Source: Alphaproteobacteria bacterium
Lineage (GTDB): Bacteria; Pseudomonadota; Alphaproteobacteria; Rhizobiales; Xanthobacteraceae
Reading direction: 5' to 3'
Length of the DNA stretch: 64,000 bases
NCBI GenBank assembly: GCA_005884765.1
Contig: VAZV01000159.1
Location: forward strand, 1 to 64,000
Shown in pieces: positions 8,313-16,973 of the stretch (position 1 is the stretch's first letter; every line of letters starts with the position of its first letter). Under the pieces are notes generated by a model. That model was not told the origin of the DNA. It worked only from the letters and a program-made list of their open reading frames with translations, and searched no databases. The position numbers and the translations under genes were made by a program.

Positions 8313-10451
8313 GTGCAGACCGAGCAACGCAAATCGCTGAGACTGCTGCAGTGGATGATGGCCGCGTCGCTGGCGCTGCCGATTGCGTTGTTCGGCTTTG
8401 CTTCGAGGGTCTCCTACATCTCGAACAACGATATCGCGGACCGGCAAATCGAGCGCACGCTCGATGTCGCGCATGAACACGCGTTGAAAGTGTTGGAGAC
8501 CATCGACCGCAGCCTGTCGGAAATCAACGAGATCGTCCGCGGCATCCCCGACCAAGACATCATATCCCGCGAGCCCGCCTTGCATTTGCGGTTGAAGCAG
8601 GTCGCCGGATCGCTGCCGCAAATGAAATCGGCGTGGATCTTCGATGCGCAGGGCCACGCGCTGGTCAACAGCCTGGCCTCACCACCCCCCGCCGTCGACT
8701 TTTCGGACAGGGATTATTTCAAGGCGCATATCGACACGGATATCGGGATGTTCATCGGCAACACGCTGACACCACGCGTGCCCTATCAAGGTGCGGCGTT
8801 CTTCAGCGTGAGCCGCCGGCGGCTCACCGACGATGGCAGCTTCGCAGGCGTGATCCAGGCCTCGGTACTTCCGGAGTATTTCGAGAATTTCTACGCCCGG
8901 ATAGGCAGCGATCCGGGCAGTTTCTTCGCGCTCGGCCTGACCGACGGCACGGTCCTGGCCCGCTTTCCGGCGGTCGATCACGAGCTCCGTCTCGATCGCA
9001 ACAGCCCGGTCGGGAAAAAGATCGCGTCAAGCCCCAGGGCCGGCCTCATCACCGTGATCTCGCCGGCCGACGGCATCGAGCGCCGCGTCGGATATCAACA
9101 GCTGGCGGAATATCCGGTTTATGTCAGCGCGGGGCTGGAGACTTCGGCGATCCGCTCGCGCTGGCTCACCACCATGAGCCAGCATCTGATCTTCGGCGTG
9201 CCGGCGACCGCGCTGCTGTTTCTGCTGCTGGCGATGGCGCTGCGGCGAACGCAACGTCTGCACGCCGAAGCGGCGCGCCGCATGGAAGCCGAAGAAGCGC
9301 TCAAGCACGGCCAGCGGCTGGAGGCGCTCGGACAGCTCACCGGCGGCGTCGCGCATGACTTCAACAATCTGCTCACCGTGATCCGCTCCTCCGTCGATTT
9401 GCTGCAGCGGCCCAATCTCGCCGCGGAACGGCGCCAGCGCTATATCGATGCTATCGCGAACACGGTCGACCGTGCCGCCAAGCTGACCGCGCAGCTGCTT
9501 GCCTTTGCGCGGCGCCAAACCCTGAAACCCGAACTGCTCGACGTCGGCAAATGCGTGGAAAGCCTGCGCTACATGATCGGAACGCTGACGGGCTCGCCAA
9601 TCGAGATCGTGACGCGCCTGCCTGAAGAGACCTGCTTCATCTACACCGACGTCGGCCAGTTCGAGGCCGCGCTGATCAACATGGCCGTCAATGCCCGCGA
9701 CGCCATGAACGGCGAGGGACGCCTCACCATTGCCGTCAACCCGGTGACGGATATCCCCGGCCCGGCCGAGCACCTCAAGAGTCCCCAAGGCTTCGTTGCG
9801 GTGTCGGTTCAGGATACCGGCGTCGGAATTCCGCGCGAGCAGTTCGGACGCATCTTCGAACCGTTCTTTACCACCAAGGACGTCGGGCAAGGCACCGGGC
9901 TCGGCCTGTCGCAGGTCTTCGGATTCGCCAAACAATCCGGCGGTGAAGTGATCGTGGCGAGCGAACTCGGCAAGGGAAGTACCTTCACGCTCTATCTGCC
10001 GCGTGTCCCCGGCATGGAGCGTCCGCAGCGGCTGCGCTCGGACGAATCACCGCCGCTCGGCGGTGACGGCATGTCGGTGCTGGTGGTCGAAGACAATATC
10101 GAGGTCGGCCGGTTTGCAGCGGACGCGCTGGCGGAACTCGGCTACGCCACCACGCTGGTCGACAATGCGATGGACGCACTGGCCGAGCTGACCCGCAACG
10201 CCACCCGCTTCGATGTCGTTTTTTCGGATGTAATGATGCCTGAGATGACCGGCCTCGACCTCGCCCAGGAAATCCGCCGCCGCCAATTCGACGTGCCGAT
10301 CGTACTGACCAGCGGATACAGCCACATGCTGTCGCAGAGCGGCGCTTACGGCTTCGAACTGCTGCAAAAGCCGTATTCCACGGAGCAACTCACCCGCGTC
10401 CTGCGCAAGGCCGGCCGCGGCAGGAAGGTCAGCGGCAGCGCGGCGGAGTGA
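8313..10451 (+). CDS. Hybrid sensor histidine kinase with extracytoplasmic sensor and receiver domain
   Basis: A 712-residue two-component sensor. It has one membrane helix near residues 15-35, a periplasmic Cache-like sensor to about 285 (with the FSDRDYFKAH element common in such domains) and a second helix near 290-310. The dimerisation domain carries the phospho-histidine in GGVAHDFNNLLTVI (about His348). The ATPase domain has NMAVNARDAM and GQGTGLGLSQVFGF. A C-terminal receiver starts at VLVVEDN (about 589), with the likely phospho-aspartate in FSDVMMPEMTG (about 639) and a conserved lysine in LLQKPYS. It could therefore phosphorylate itself internally. No cognate regulator is adjacent; the ligand is unknown. 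Confidence 0.93.
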   Translation: MQTEQRKSLRLLQWMMAASLALPIALFGFASRVSYISNNDIADRQIERTLDVAHEHALKVLETIDRSLSEINEIVRGIPDQDIISREPALHLRLKQVAGSLPQMKSAWIFDAQGHALVNSLASPPPAVDFSDRDYFKAHIDTDIGMFIGNTLTPRVPYQGAAFFSVSRRRLTDDGSFAGVIQASVLPEYFENFYARIGSDPGSFFALGLTDGTVLARFPAVDHELRLDRNSPVGKKIASSPRAGLITVISPADGIERRVGYQQLAEYPVYVSAGLETSAIRSRWLTTMSQHLIFGVPATALLFLLLAMALRRTQRLHAEAARRMEAEEALKHGQRLEALGQLTGGVAHDFNNLLTVIRSSVDLLQRPNLAAERRQRYIDAIANTVDRAAKLTAQLLAFARRQTLKPELLDVGKCVESLRYMIGTLTGSPIEIVTRLPEETCFIYTDVGQFEAALINMAVNARDAMNGEGRLTIAVNPVTDIPGPAEHLKSPQGFVAVSVQDTGVGIPREQFGRIFEPFFTTKDVGQGTGLGLSQVFGFAKQSGGEVIVASELGKGSTFTLYLPRVPGMERPQRLRSDESPPLGGDGMSVLVVEDNIEVGRFAADALAELGYATTLVDNAMDALAELTRNATRFDVVFSDVMMPEMTGLDLAQEIRRRQFDVPIVLTSGYSHMLSQSGAYGFELLQKPYSTEQLTRVLRKAGRGRKVSGSAAE

Positions 10452-10463
10452 TCTGCATATCGT

Positions 10464-10505
10464 CGTTGGAGCGGTCATCGTTGGAGCGGTCATCGTTGGA
10501 GTCAT
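10464..10505. repeat. 15-bp tandem repeat, three copies
   Basis: CGTTGGAGCGGTCAT occurs twice in perfect tandem (10464-10478, 10479-10493), followed by a third copy lacking three bases (10494-10505). It lies between the histidine kinase stop and the FkbM gene start, with no coding role I can see. Confidence 0.9.
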
Positions 10506-10523
10506 GGGCAAAACCGGCTATGC

Positions 10524-11378
10524 ATGCCGCCGGTTGACGAGGAAGTTTGCTTGATTCCCGACAATGATCCTTCGCCCGCGCCGTTTGGCGCGCTGGCGCC
10601 GAACGCGGCGCAAGCTGTCGTTATCTCGCTGGCGCGGCGCACCCGCCTGAAGCGCGGCGCGTTCCGCCCGATGCTGTCGCGGCTCGTCAACCTGCTGCGC
10701 GCCGGCCCGGTCGATGTGGAGTACCAGGGCGCCTCGTTCCGTTTCCACCATCAGGCCAGCGCCACCGAACGCGGCGCGCTATTCAATCCCGATTATAATC
10801 TCGAAGAACTGGAATTCTTGCGCCAGCATACGCCGGCCAGCGGCGTGTTCGTCGACATCGGCGCCAATGTCGGCACCTACGCGCTTGTGCTGGCGCGCCA
10901 CGTCGGCACCCGTGGCACGGTCATTGCGATCGAGCCGCATCCCGTCACCTTCGCACGGCTTTCGTTCAACAATACCGCCTCCGCCTTCACCCAGGTCCGT
11001 CTGGTCGCCGCCGCTGCCGGTCCCACCAATGGTGATTTGATGATCGAGACCGACGGCGATAATCTTGGCGCCAGCCACATCGTCATGGGCACGGCCGCTA
11101 GAGGTGCCATCAGGGTGCCTTCGTGGCGGCTTGAGCGTATCCTCGGCGATGCCGGCGTAGCGAAGGTCGATGCTTTGAAGATCGACGTCGAAGGTTTCGA
11201 GGATCGCGTGCTGACCGGCTTTTTCAAAGACGCGCCAAAAGCGCTTTGGCCACGCGCGGTCGTGATCGAACATCTGTCCCGCGATGAATGGCAGGAAGAC
11301 TGCATCGCCGACATGCGCAGGCGTGGCTATGTCGAGGCGGGCAAGACCCGCAGCAACACGCTATTGTTGCGCGGCTGA
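10524..11378 (+). CDS. FkbM-family SAM-dependent methyltransferase
   Basis: A 284-residue protein with the FkbM methyltransferase fold. The SAM-binding motif I is VFVDIGANVGTYALVLAR and the acidic strand-2 end is IAIEPHP; ALKIDVEGFEDRVL is the hallmark late motif of the family. FkbM enzymes O-methylate sugars or polyketides; the substrate here is not evident and no polysaccharide cluster surrounds it. The first 60 residues are not conserved in appearance, and a later start (TTG at 10551) is possible. It lies 72 bp after the histidine kinase and 25 bp before the VOC gene. Confidence 0.85.
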   Translation: MPPVDEEVCLIPDNDPSPAPFGALAPNAAQAVVISLARRTRLKRGAFRPMLSRLVNLLRAGPVDVEYQGASFRFHHQASATERGALFNPDYNLEELEFLRQHTPASGVFVDIGANVGTYALVLARHVGTRGTVIAIEPHPVTFARLSFNNTASAFTQVRLVAAAAGPTNGDLMIETDGDNLGASHIVMGTAARGAIRVPSWRLERILGDAGVAKVDALKIDVEGFEDRVLTGFFKDAPKALWPRAVVIEHLSRDEWQEDCIADMRRRGYVEAGKTRSNTLLLRG

Positions 11379-11403
11379 TTTTATTCCGAATTTGGAGGGT
11401 TCG

Positions 11404-11790
11404 ATGATCGACCATATTGGTTTCCCGGTCTCCGACTATCAACGTTCGAAGGAGTTCTATGCGAAAGCGCTGGCGCCGCTCGATTACGGCCTGGTGATGG
11501 AGGTGACGCAGGAGCAGACCGGCCACGATCCCGCCGCCGGATTTGGCGCCAATGGCAAGCCGGATTTCTGGATCGGCGGCGAAGGCGGATTGGACAAGCC
11601 GCTGCATGTGGCGATCCTGGCGAAAGATCGCTCCACCGTCGACGCGTTCTACAAGGCGGCTATCGCCGCGGGCGGACGCGACAACGGCGCGCCGGGGATC
11701 CGCGCACATTATCATGCCGACTACTATGGTGCCTTCGTGCTTGATCCCGATGGACACAACATCGAGGCTGTGTGCCACAAGCCGGAGTAA
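11404..11790 (+). CDS. VOC-family (glyoxalase/dioxygenase fold) protein
   Basis: A 128-residue protein starting MIDHIGFPVSDYQRSKEFY, the classic opening of a vicinal-oxygen-chelate fold, with the paired metal-side motif GAFVLDPDGHNIEAVCH near the end. GGAGG at about 11394-11398 supports the ATG at 11404. Members include glyoxalase I, dioxygenases and resistance proteins; the sequence alone does not tell which. It is probably cotranscribed with the FkbM gene. Confidence 0.88.
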   Translation: MIDHIGFPVSDYQRSKEFYAKALAPLDYGLVMEVTQEQTGHDPAAGFGANGKPDFWIGGEGGLDKPLHVAILAKDRSTVDAFYKAAIAAGGRDNGAPGIRAHYHADYYGAFVLDPDGHNIEAVCHKPE

Positions 11791-11828
11791 TCGGGTTCCA
11801 GAATTTGCATTCCAGGGAACCGAAGGAG

Positions 11829-11853
11829 GGAACCTCGCGGCTGCCACACCGTT
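11829..11853 (+). promoter_or_regulatory. Candidate EcfG (general stress response) promoter
   Basis: GGAAC at 11829-11833 is separated by exactly 16 bases from CGTT at 11850-11853, matching the GGAAC-N16/17-CGTT consensus of alphaproteobacterial EcfG sigma factors. It points toward the OmpA-family gene at 12122, leaving a 5' leader of about 260 nt. The rest of the 331-bp gap between the VOC and OmpA-family genes holds no convincing gene. Confidence 0.45.
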
Positions 11854-12121
11854 GTCGATTCCCTAACGCCACGCCCGTGGCGCCTATCACCCTTCCTCGC
11901 CCGAACATGCCGCAGGGGCAATATGTGCTTCGATCCACAACCCTCGTCTGAACGCGCAATGAACGAGGGGCATATGTAACCCATTGCATGAACGAAATAA
12001 AAAGCGTTTTGCGTTGGTAACCCGCCACAATCCGGCCTAATGGCTGGCTGTTGATTGCGATGCCGATACGCTCGGCAGAACGACACTTTCGTCGCCAAGG
12101 TTTTCCGGGACCGAGATCATC

Positions 12122-14098
12122 ATGACAAATCTTCGCCTCGTGCTGCTTGCCACAACAGCCCTCACAGCGATGCAATTCGCAAGCTCACCATCGCACGCGC
12201 AAACCGCACCGCTGGTGATGGCGCAGGCGAAGGAAGAACTAGGTCCCGATGGGAGGCCCAAGAGGGAAGCACCTAAGGGCGCGCCGCCCGCGGCTGCTCC
12301 GAAGGCCGCGCCGCCTGCAGCGCCTCCGCCAGCCGCAGCACCGCCGCGGCCCGCGCCGCCGCCTCCCGCCGCGGCTCCACCTCCGCGCCCGACGCCTCCG
12401 CCGCCCCCTCCGGCGGCAGCACCTCCGCGGCCGACACCGCCGCCCCCGCCGCCGGCCGCGCCAAAAGCTCCGACACCGCCTTCCGCAGGGCAGCCGAAAG
12501 AGCAGTTCCGGGAAAGGGAAAGGACTGGGCCTCCGCCCGGCCAGACGCCGCCTCCGGCCGCAGCTCCGCAAGCCCAGCCCGCGCCGGCAACCCCGCCCGC
12601 GGGGCAGCCAAAGGAGCAACTCCGCGAAAGGGAGCGCACGACGCCTACGCCTGGCCAGACGCCGCCCCCGGCCGGAGCTCCGAAGGCTCAGCCCGAGCCG
12701 GTGACGCCGCCCGCAGGACAACCAAAAGAGCAGTTGCGAGAGCGAGAAAGAACGGGGCCCGCGCCCGGCCAGACACCGCCGCCTGCCGCCGCCCCGCAAG
12801 CGCAGCCCACGCCAACGACACCGCCTGCTGGGCAGCCAAAGGAGCAGCTGCGCGAAAGGGAGCGGACCCCCGGGCAGACATCGCCTCCCGCGGCACCTTC
12901 GCAAGCTCAGCCAGCGCCCGCAACGCCGCCGGCAGGCACTGCGCCGCCGACGGGACGGCCCGGCGGCCAGCCACCGACGGGTGCTCCGCCGCCCGCACCG
13001 AACACCACTCCTGCGCCAGCCGCACCCGGCGGGCAACAGGGCGCAGCGCCTTCGGGTGCTGCCCCGCTGGCACGCCGTGCGCCACCAACTGTCACCGCAC
13101 CGCTTCCACCCCCGCCGCCGCCCGCCCAAGCCCTGGCACCCGCTCCGCAAGGCGCCGCGCCACAGGGGCCGCGTCGCATGGAAGATTTCCGCGGCCAGAG
13201 GCAAGAAAGCGACCAGGGCGGCCGCAGGGTCTTCACCGAACCCGGCCGGGTGATCGTGGTCGACCCCTCGGGCCAGTCGTTCATTCGCCACAACGAAGAG
13301 GATCGCTTCCGCTTCGGCGCGCGCGACATCCAAACCCAGCAGGTGGGCGGCGAAACCCGCACGGTCGTGATCCGTCCCGACGGCTCGCAGGTCGTCACCG
13401 TCGTCGGCCGCGACGGCCAGCTGCTGCGCCGGCTCAGGCGCGACCGCGAGGGCCGCGAGATCATCATCATCGACAACAGCTATCGCGATCCGCGCGCGGT
13501 CGGCGGCTTCTATGTCGACCTGCCGCCGCCGGTCATCCGCATCCCCTACGATCGCTACATCGTCGAGGCCGACGTTGCGCCGCCGGAACTGATCTACGAC
13601 ACCATGCTGGCACCTCCGGTAGACCGGATCGACCGCCGCTACTCACTTGACGAGATCCGTTACAGCCCGTCGGTGCGGCAGTTGATGCCGAGCATCGATC
13701 TCAACACCATCAACTTCGAAACCGGATCGTGGGAGATTCCGCCCGATCAGGCGGCGAAGCTGCAGGTGATTGCCGATGGCCTCAACCGCGCGATCCAGCG
13801 CAACCCGCGCGAGGTGTTCCTGATCGAGGGCCATACCGACGCGGTCGGCAACGACGTCGACAATCTGTCGCTGTCGGATCGCCGCGCCGAATCCGCAGCC
13901 GAGCTGCTGACACAGCAATTCCAGGTGCCTGCGGAGAACCTGACTTCGCAGGGCTACGGCTCGCAATATCCGAAAGAACAGACCTCAGGACCGAGCCGCA
14001 TCAACCGGCGCGTCACGATCCGGCGCATTACGCCCTTGCTCAACGGCGGCACGGCGTCGTTGCCGCCGCCACCGCCCGGCACCGCGCCGCCGAGGTAG
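12122..14098 (+). CDS. Proline-rich OmpA-family outer-membrane/cell-wall-binding protein
   Basis: 658 residues. A signal peptide (about 1-27, ending SPSHAQ) is followed by a very Pro/Ala-rich region (about 45-355). This holds four repeats built on GQPKEQLRERERT plus a Pro/Ala/Gln linker, starting near nt 12487, 12601, 12717 and 12831, spaced about 114-117 bp. A mid-region of about 360-520 is folded but unrecognised (FTEPGRVIVVDPSGQSFIRH, then repeated VIRPDG-like strands). The C-terminal OmpA peptidoglycan-binding domain (about 525-650) has FETGSWEIPPDQAAKLQ, EGHTDAVGNDVDNLSLSDRR and INRRVTIRR. It probably spans from the envelope to peptidoglycan. A possible stress promoter lies upstream. Confidence 0.87.
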   Translation: MTNLRLVLLATTALTAMQFASSPSHAQTAPLVMAQAKEELGPDGRPKREAPKGAPPAAAPKAAPPAAPPPAAAPPRPAPPPPAAAPPPRPTPPPPPPAAAPPRPTPPPPPPAAPKAPTPPSAGQPKEQFRERERTGPPPGQTPPPAAAPQAQPAPATPPAGQPKEQLRERERTTPTPGQTPPPAGAPKAQPEPVTPPAGQPKEQLRERERTGPAPGQTPPPAAAPQAQPTPTTPPAGQPKEQLRERERTPGQTSPPAAPSQAQPAPATPPAGTAPPTGRPGGQPPTGAPPPAPNTTPAPAAPGGQQGAAPSGAAPLARRAPPTVTAPLPPPPPPAQALAPAPQGAAPQGPRRMEDFRGQRQESDQGGRRVFTEPGRVIVVDPSGQSFIRHNEEDRFRFGARDIQTQQVGGETRTVVIRPDGSQVVTVVGRDGQLLRRLRRDREGREIIIIDNSYRDPRAVGGFYVDLPPPVIRIPYDRYIVEADVAPPELIYDTMLAPPVDRIDRRYSLDEIRYSPSVRQLMPSIDLNTINFETGSWEIPPDQAAKLQVIADGLNRAIQRNPREVFLIEGHTDAVGNDVDNLSLSDRRAESAAELLTQQFQVPAENLTSQGYGSQYPKEQTSGPSRINRRVTIRRITPLLNGGTASLPPPPPGTAPPR

Positions 14099-14116
14099 GG
14101 GGGCGCCGTTGCTTCG

Positions 14117-14144
14117 CCTCTCCCCGCTCTTTTGCGGGGAGAGG
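14117..14144. terminator. Strong hairpin between convergent genes
   Basis: CCTCTCCCCGC (14117-14127) pairs perfectly with GCGGGGAGAGG (14134-14144) across a TCTTTT loop. It sits between the convergent OmpA-family gene and argG, where a two-way terminator would be expected, although there is no T-run. It shares the CCCCGC/GCGGGG core and the following GGTGAGGGG element with the repeat at 36600-36721. Confidence 0.6.
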
Positions 14145-14246
14145 TCGTCGCGTCTTCGCGGCGGGTGAGGGGCAAGGCACATCGCTGGCCAAAGCCGCCG
14201 TCCCCGCGAAGGGCGGGGCGAGGGAGCGCTCCGCTGATGCGGCGCT

Positions 14247-15476
14247 CTACAATCCCAGCTTCTTCTTGCGCTGGCCGAGGGTGCGCAGCCGCAGCGCGTT
14301 GAGCTTGATGAAGCCTGCAGCATCACGGTGATCGTAGGCGACCGCGCCCTCTTCGAAGGTGACGAGGTCCTGATCGTAGAGCGAATATTTGCTCTCGCGG
14401 CCGATCACGATGACGTTGCCCTTGTAGAGCTTGAGCCGCACGCGGCCGGTGACATATCGCTGGCTGTGATCGATCGCCGCCTGCAGCATCTCGCGTTCCG
14501 GCGAGAACCAGAAGCCGTTGTAGACGAGCTCGGCATATTTCGGCATCAACTCGTCCTTGAGATGCGCAGCACCCCGGTCGAGGGTGATCTGCTCGATGCC
14601 GCGATGCGCGCCAAGCAGGATGGTGCCGCCCGGCGTCTCATACATGCCGCGCGACTTCATGCCGACGAAGCGGTTCTCGACGAGATCGAGCCGGCCGATG
14701 CCATTGACGCGCCCGAGCCTGTTGAGCTCGGTCAGCAATGTCGCGGGCGACATCGGCTTGCCGTCGATCGCGACCGCATTGCCCTGTTCGAAATCGACCG
14801 TGATGATGGTCGCCTGGTCCGGCGCCTTCTCGAGATCCTCAGTGCGCGAATAGACGTAATCGGGCACGTCCAGCGCAGGATCCTCGAGCACCTTGCCCTC
14901 CGAGGAGGTGTGCAGCAGATTGGCGTCGACGGAGAACGGCGCCTCGTTGCGCTTGTCCTTGGCGATCGGAATTTGATGCGCCTCAGCGAACGCGATCAAT
15001 TGCTCGCGCGAGCGAAAGTCCCATTCGCGCCACGGCGCAATGATGGTGATGTCGGGCTTTAGTGCGTAGTAGCCGAGTTCGAAGCGGACCTGATCGTTGC
15101 CCTTGCCCGTCGCGCCGTGCGATACCGCGTCGGCGCCTACTTGCTCTGCGATCTCGATCTGCTTCTTGGCAATCAGCGGCCGCGCGATCGAGGTGCCGAG
15201 CAGATATTGCCCCTCATACACCGCATTGGCGCGGAACATCGGAAACACGTAGTCGCGGACGAACTCCTCGCGCAAATCCTCGATGAAGATGTTTTCGGGC
15301 TTGATGCCGAGCAGGAGTGCCTTCGCCCGCGCCGGCTCCAGCTCCTCGCCCTGGCCGAGATCGGCGGTGAAGGTCACGACCTCAGCGCTATACGTCTGCT
15401 GCAGCCATTTCAGAATGATGGAGGTGTCCAGTCCGCCCGAATAGGCGAGCACGACTTTCTTCACGTCCTTGCTCAT
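14247..15476 (-). CDS. argG: Argininosuccinate synthase
   Basis: Joins citrulline and aspartate using ATP in arginine biosynthesis. It is 409 residues, the normal length. The ATP pyrophosphatase loop [12 protein letters not shown] is at residues 10-21, with [19 protein letters not shown] and [10 protein letters not shown] further on. The start at 15476 gives the conserved [15 protein letters not shown]. It is a single gene, with two small palindromes just upstream (15490-15502 and 15516-15533). Confidence 0.97.
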   Translation of the reverse strand: MSKDVKKVVLAYSGGLDTSIILKWLQQTYSAEVVTFTADLGQGEELEPARAKALLLGIKPENIFIEDLREEFVRDYVFPMFRANAVYEGQYLLGTSIARPLIAKKQIEIAEQVGADAVSHGATGKGNDQVRFELGYYALKPDITIIAPWREWDFRSREQLIAFAEAHQIPIAKDKRNEAPFSVDANLLHTSSEGKVLEDPALDVPDYVYSRTEDLEKAPDQATIITVDFEQGNAVAIDGKPMSPATLLTELNRLGRVNGIGRLDLVENRFVGMKSRGMYETPGGTILLGAHRGIEQITLDRGAAHLKDELMPKYAELVYNGFWFSPEREMLQAAIDHSQRYVTGRVRLKLYKGNVIVIGRESKYSLYDQDLVTFEEGAVAYDHRDAAGFIKLNALRLRTLGQRKKKLGL

Positions 15477-15489
15477 GAAAATCCTGCTT

Positions 15490-15533
15490 GATTTTAAAAA
15501 TCGATAATTGGCGGCGGTTCTATAGGTAGAACC
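15490..15533. promoter_or_regulatory. Two inverted repeats upstream of argG
   Basis: GATTTT-A-AAAATC (15490-15502) begins 14 bp before the argG start codon, and GGTTCTA-TAGG-TAGAACC (15516-15533) lies about 40 bp upstream. Both are perfect. The first overlaps the expected leader; the second could be an operator or a terminator for the upstream PAP2 gene, although it has no T-run. Confidence 0.4.
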
Positions 15534-15551
15534 GACCCTTGCGCAAGCGCT

Positions 15552-16328
15552 TCAGGTGGCAGGTCTAGGTCCCGCATCGCGGCCGCGCCAGCGCCGCATC
15601 GCCCGAAAGGCCGGCCAGGCGAAGCGCGTCAGCGCTGCATCGATGGCCTCGTCCGAAAGCCGGGTCCGCTGCCAGCGGTAGATCATGCCATAGGCCAGCC
15701 AGATCACCAGAAACGTCACCAATCCCGCGGTCGTCACGTCGGTGAAGAAATGTCCGCCGAATGCCATGCGCAGCGCGCTCGTGATCAGGCCGAACAGCGT
15801 CGCCGCGGCATAGGCGAGCGGCCGCCATGGCGGCGGCGTCAACGCGGCCGGCGCGTAGGCCCAAAAAGCGGTGGCGGCCTCGCCGGAGAAGAACGAGCAG
15901 TTGCGGTCGCAGCCGCCGCGCGAGTCCCACCACGGCACGAACGGCAAATCGCCGTCAAACTGCGTCACCAGCACCGGGCGCGGCCGGCCCCAATAGCTCT
16001 TGAAGGTGAGATTGGTGAGCAACCCGGCAGACAGCGCCAGCGTCACAAGCAGGAAGATGATGGCGCGGCCCGACATCAGGAGCGGCCGGTCCGGCCGCAA
16101 CAGCTTGATCACCAGTGCTGCGATCGCAGGCACCGCCAGACCCCAGGCGATCCACATCGCACCGTCGCGCGCGATCGCAGCCCAAGCGTTGAGCTTCAGC
16201 GGAAACGATCGCGTCGGCGCGTCATAGAACAACGCTGCCAACTTGAGGTCGAGTTCGGGATAGATCCCAAACAGCAGTCCCACAACGAGCGCGAGCGAAA
16301 GCGCAATGAAAAGTCCAGTCCGGTTCAT
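15552..16328 (-). CDS. PAP2-family membrane phosphatase
   Basis: A 258-residue membrane protein with about six helices. It carries the PAP2 signatures: K-x-x-x-x-RPRP (Lys110 to Pro118), FFSGEAATAF (148-157) in place of the usual PSGH, and R187...GGHFFTDV (His193, Asp197). Such enzymes dephosphorylate lipid phosphates such as undecaprenyl-PP, phosphatidylglycerol phosphate or lipid A on the periplasmic face. Its start overlaps the stop of the upstream membrane-protein gene (ATGA at 16325-16328), so the two are translationally coupled. Substrate not assigned. Confidence 0.88.
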   Translation of the reverse strand: MNRTGLFIALSLALVVGLLFGIYPELDLKLAALFYDAPTRSFPLKLNAWAAIARDGAMWIAWGLAVPAIAALVIKLLRPDRPLLMSGRAIIFLLVTLALSAGLLTNLTFKSYWGRPRPVLVTQFDGDLPFVPWWDSRGGCDRNCSFFSGEAATAFWAYAPAALTPPPWRPLAYAAATLFGLITSALRMAFGGHFFTDVTTAGLVTFLVIWLAYGMIYRWQRTRLSDEAIDAALTRFAWPAFRAMRRWRGRDAGPRPAT

Positions 16329-16819
16329 GGCGCGGGTGGCCGTGAATTTGACGGCAGCGGCGGTGGCGGGGTGAGCCGGCGCGGCGGCTCACGCCAGGCG
16401 CCGGCGTTACGTCCGGCGATCATCCAGTAGACCAGCCCTGCCACGATCCCCGCGCCGGTCATGATTTCGAGATGACGCCGGACGATGCCCTCGAAACGCA
16501 GCGTGTCGGGATCGAACGGGACAAGCCCGAGATAGCAGGCGAGCCCGACGAGGCCGCCGCCGACCGCATAGGTCAGCGCGCCCCTGATCGAGAACGCTTC
16601 GGTGATCGCGGCAACGATCATCGCCGGCAACAGCGCGAAGCCGGAGACGAAGATGAAGCCAAAGCCGAGCACGATGTTTAGTGCGCCCTCGTCGACCGGG
16701 CCTGAGCCGAGCTCACTGAATTCCGGAAACAATACCGCGCCGACCACGATCATCCCCGCCACCAGACAGGCGGCGAGAAAAGCGAACAGGATGACGAAGA
16801 GGCGGCCGATCAATGCCAT
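16325..16819 (-). CDS. Hypothetical four-helix inner-membrane protein
   Basis: A protein of 164 residues with four hydrophobic segments (about 5-28, 48-70, 78-98 and 122-140) and a proline-rich cytoplasmic tail (RRLTPPPPLPSNSRPP). The frame opens with a TTG at 16828, but the ATG at 16819 (MALIGRLFVI) is more likely. It is translationally coupled to the PAP2 phosphatase by a 4-bp overlap, suggesting the two act on the same membrane lipid process. I recognise no family. Confidence 0.75.
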   Translation of the reverse strand: MALIGRLFVILFAFLAACLVAGMIVVGAVLFPEFSELGSGPVDEGALNIVLGFGFIFVSGFALLPAMIVAAITEAFSIRGALTYAVGGGLVGLACYLGLVPFDPDTLRFEGIVRRHLEIMTGAGIVAGLVYWMIAGRNAGAWREPPRRLTPPPPLPSNSRPPAP

Positions 16820-16830
16820 CCCAACCAACC

Positions 16831-16946
16831 GTCATTGCGAGGAGCGTCAGCGACGAAGCAATCCAGAATCGGGCCCCTCACTTTGGATTGCTTCGCGGAG
16901 CCTGTCATCGGGCGCGCACTCGCGCGACCCGTTGGCTGGCAATGAC
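16831..16946. repeat. Palindromic intergenic repeat, 'GTCATTGC' type
   Basis: Outer arms GTCATTGC (16831-16838) and GCAATGAC (16939-16946) are exact inverses. Inner arms GAAGCAATCCA (16855-16865) and TGGATTGCTTC (16884-16894) also match exactly. I recall this kind of element as abundant in Bradyrhizobium and Rhodopseudomonas intergenic DNA. It occupies almost the whole gap between rlmN and the upstream membrane-protein gene. Confidence 0.8.
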
Positions 16947-16973
16947 AGACTGCACGGCAAGTCGCTTCATGCC

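Noticed and set aside
12239..13333. 364-codon minus-strand frame inside the OmpA-family gene
   Set aside because: Low-complexity Arg/Gly translation of the proline-rich repeats on the opposite strand.
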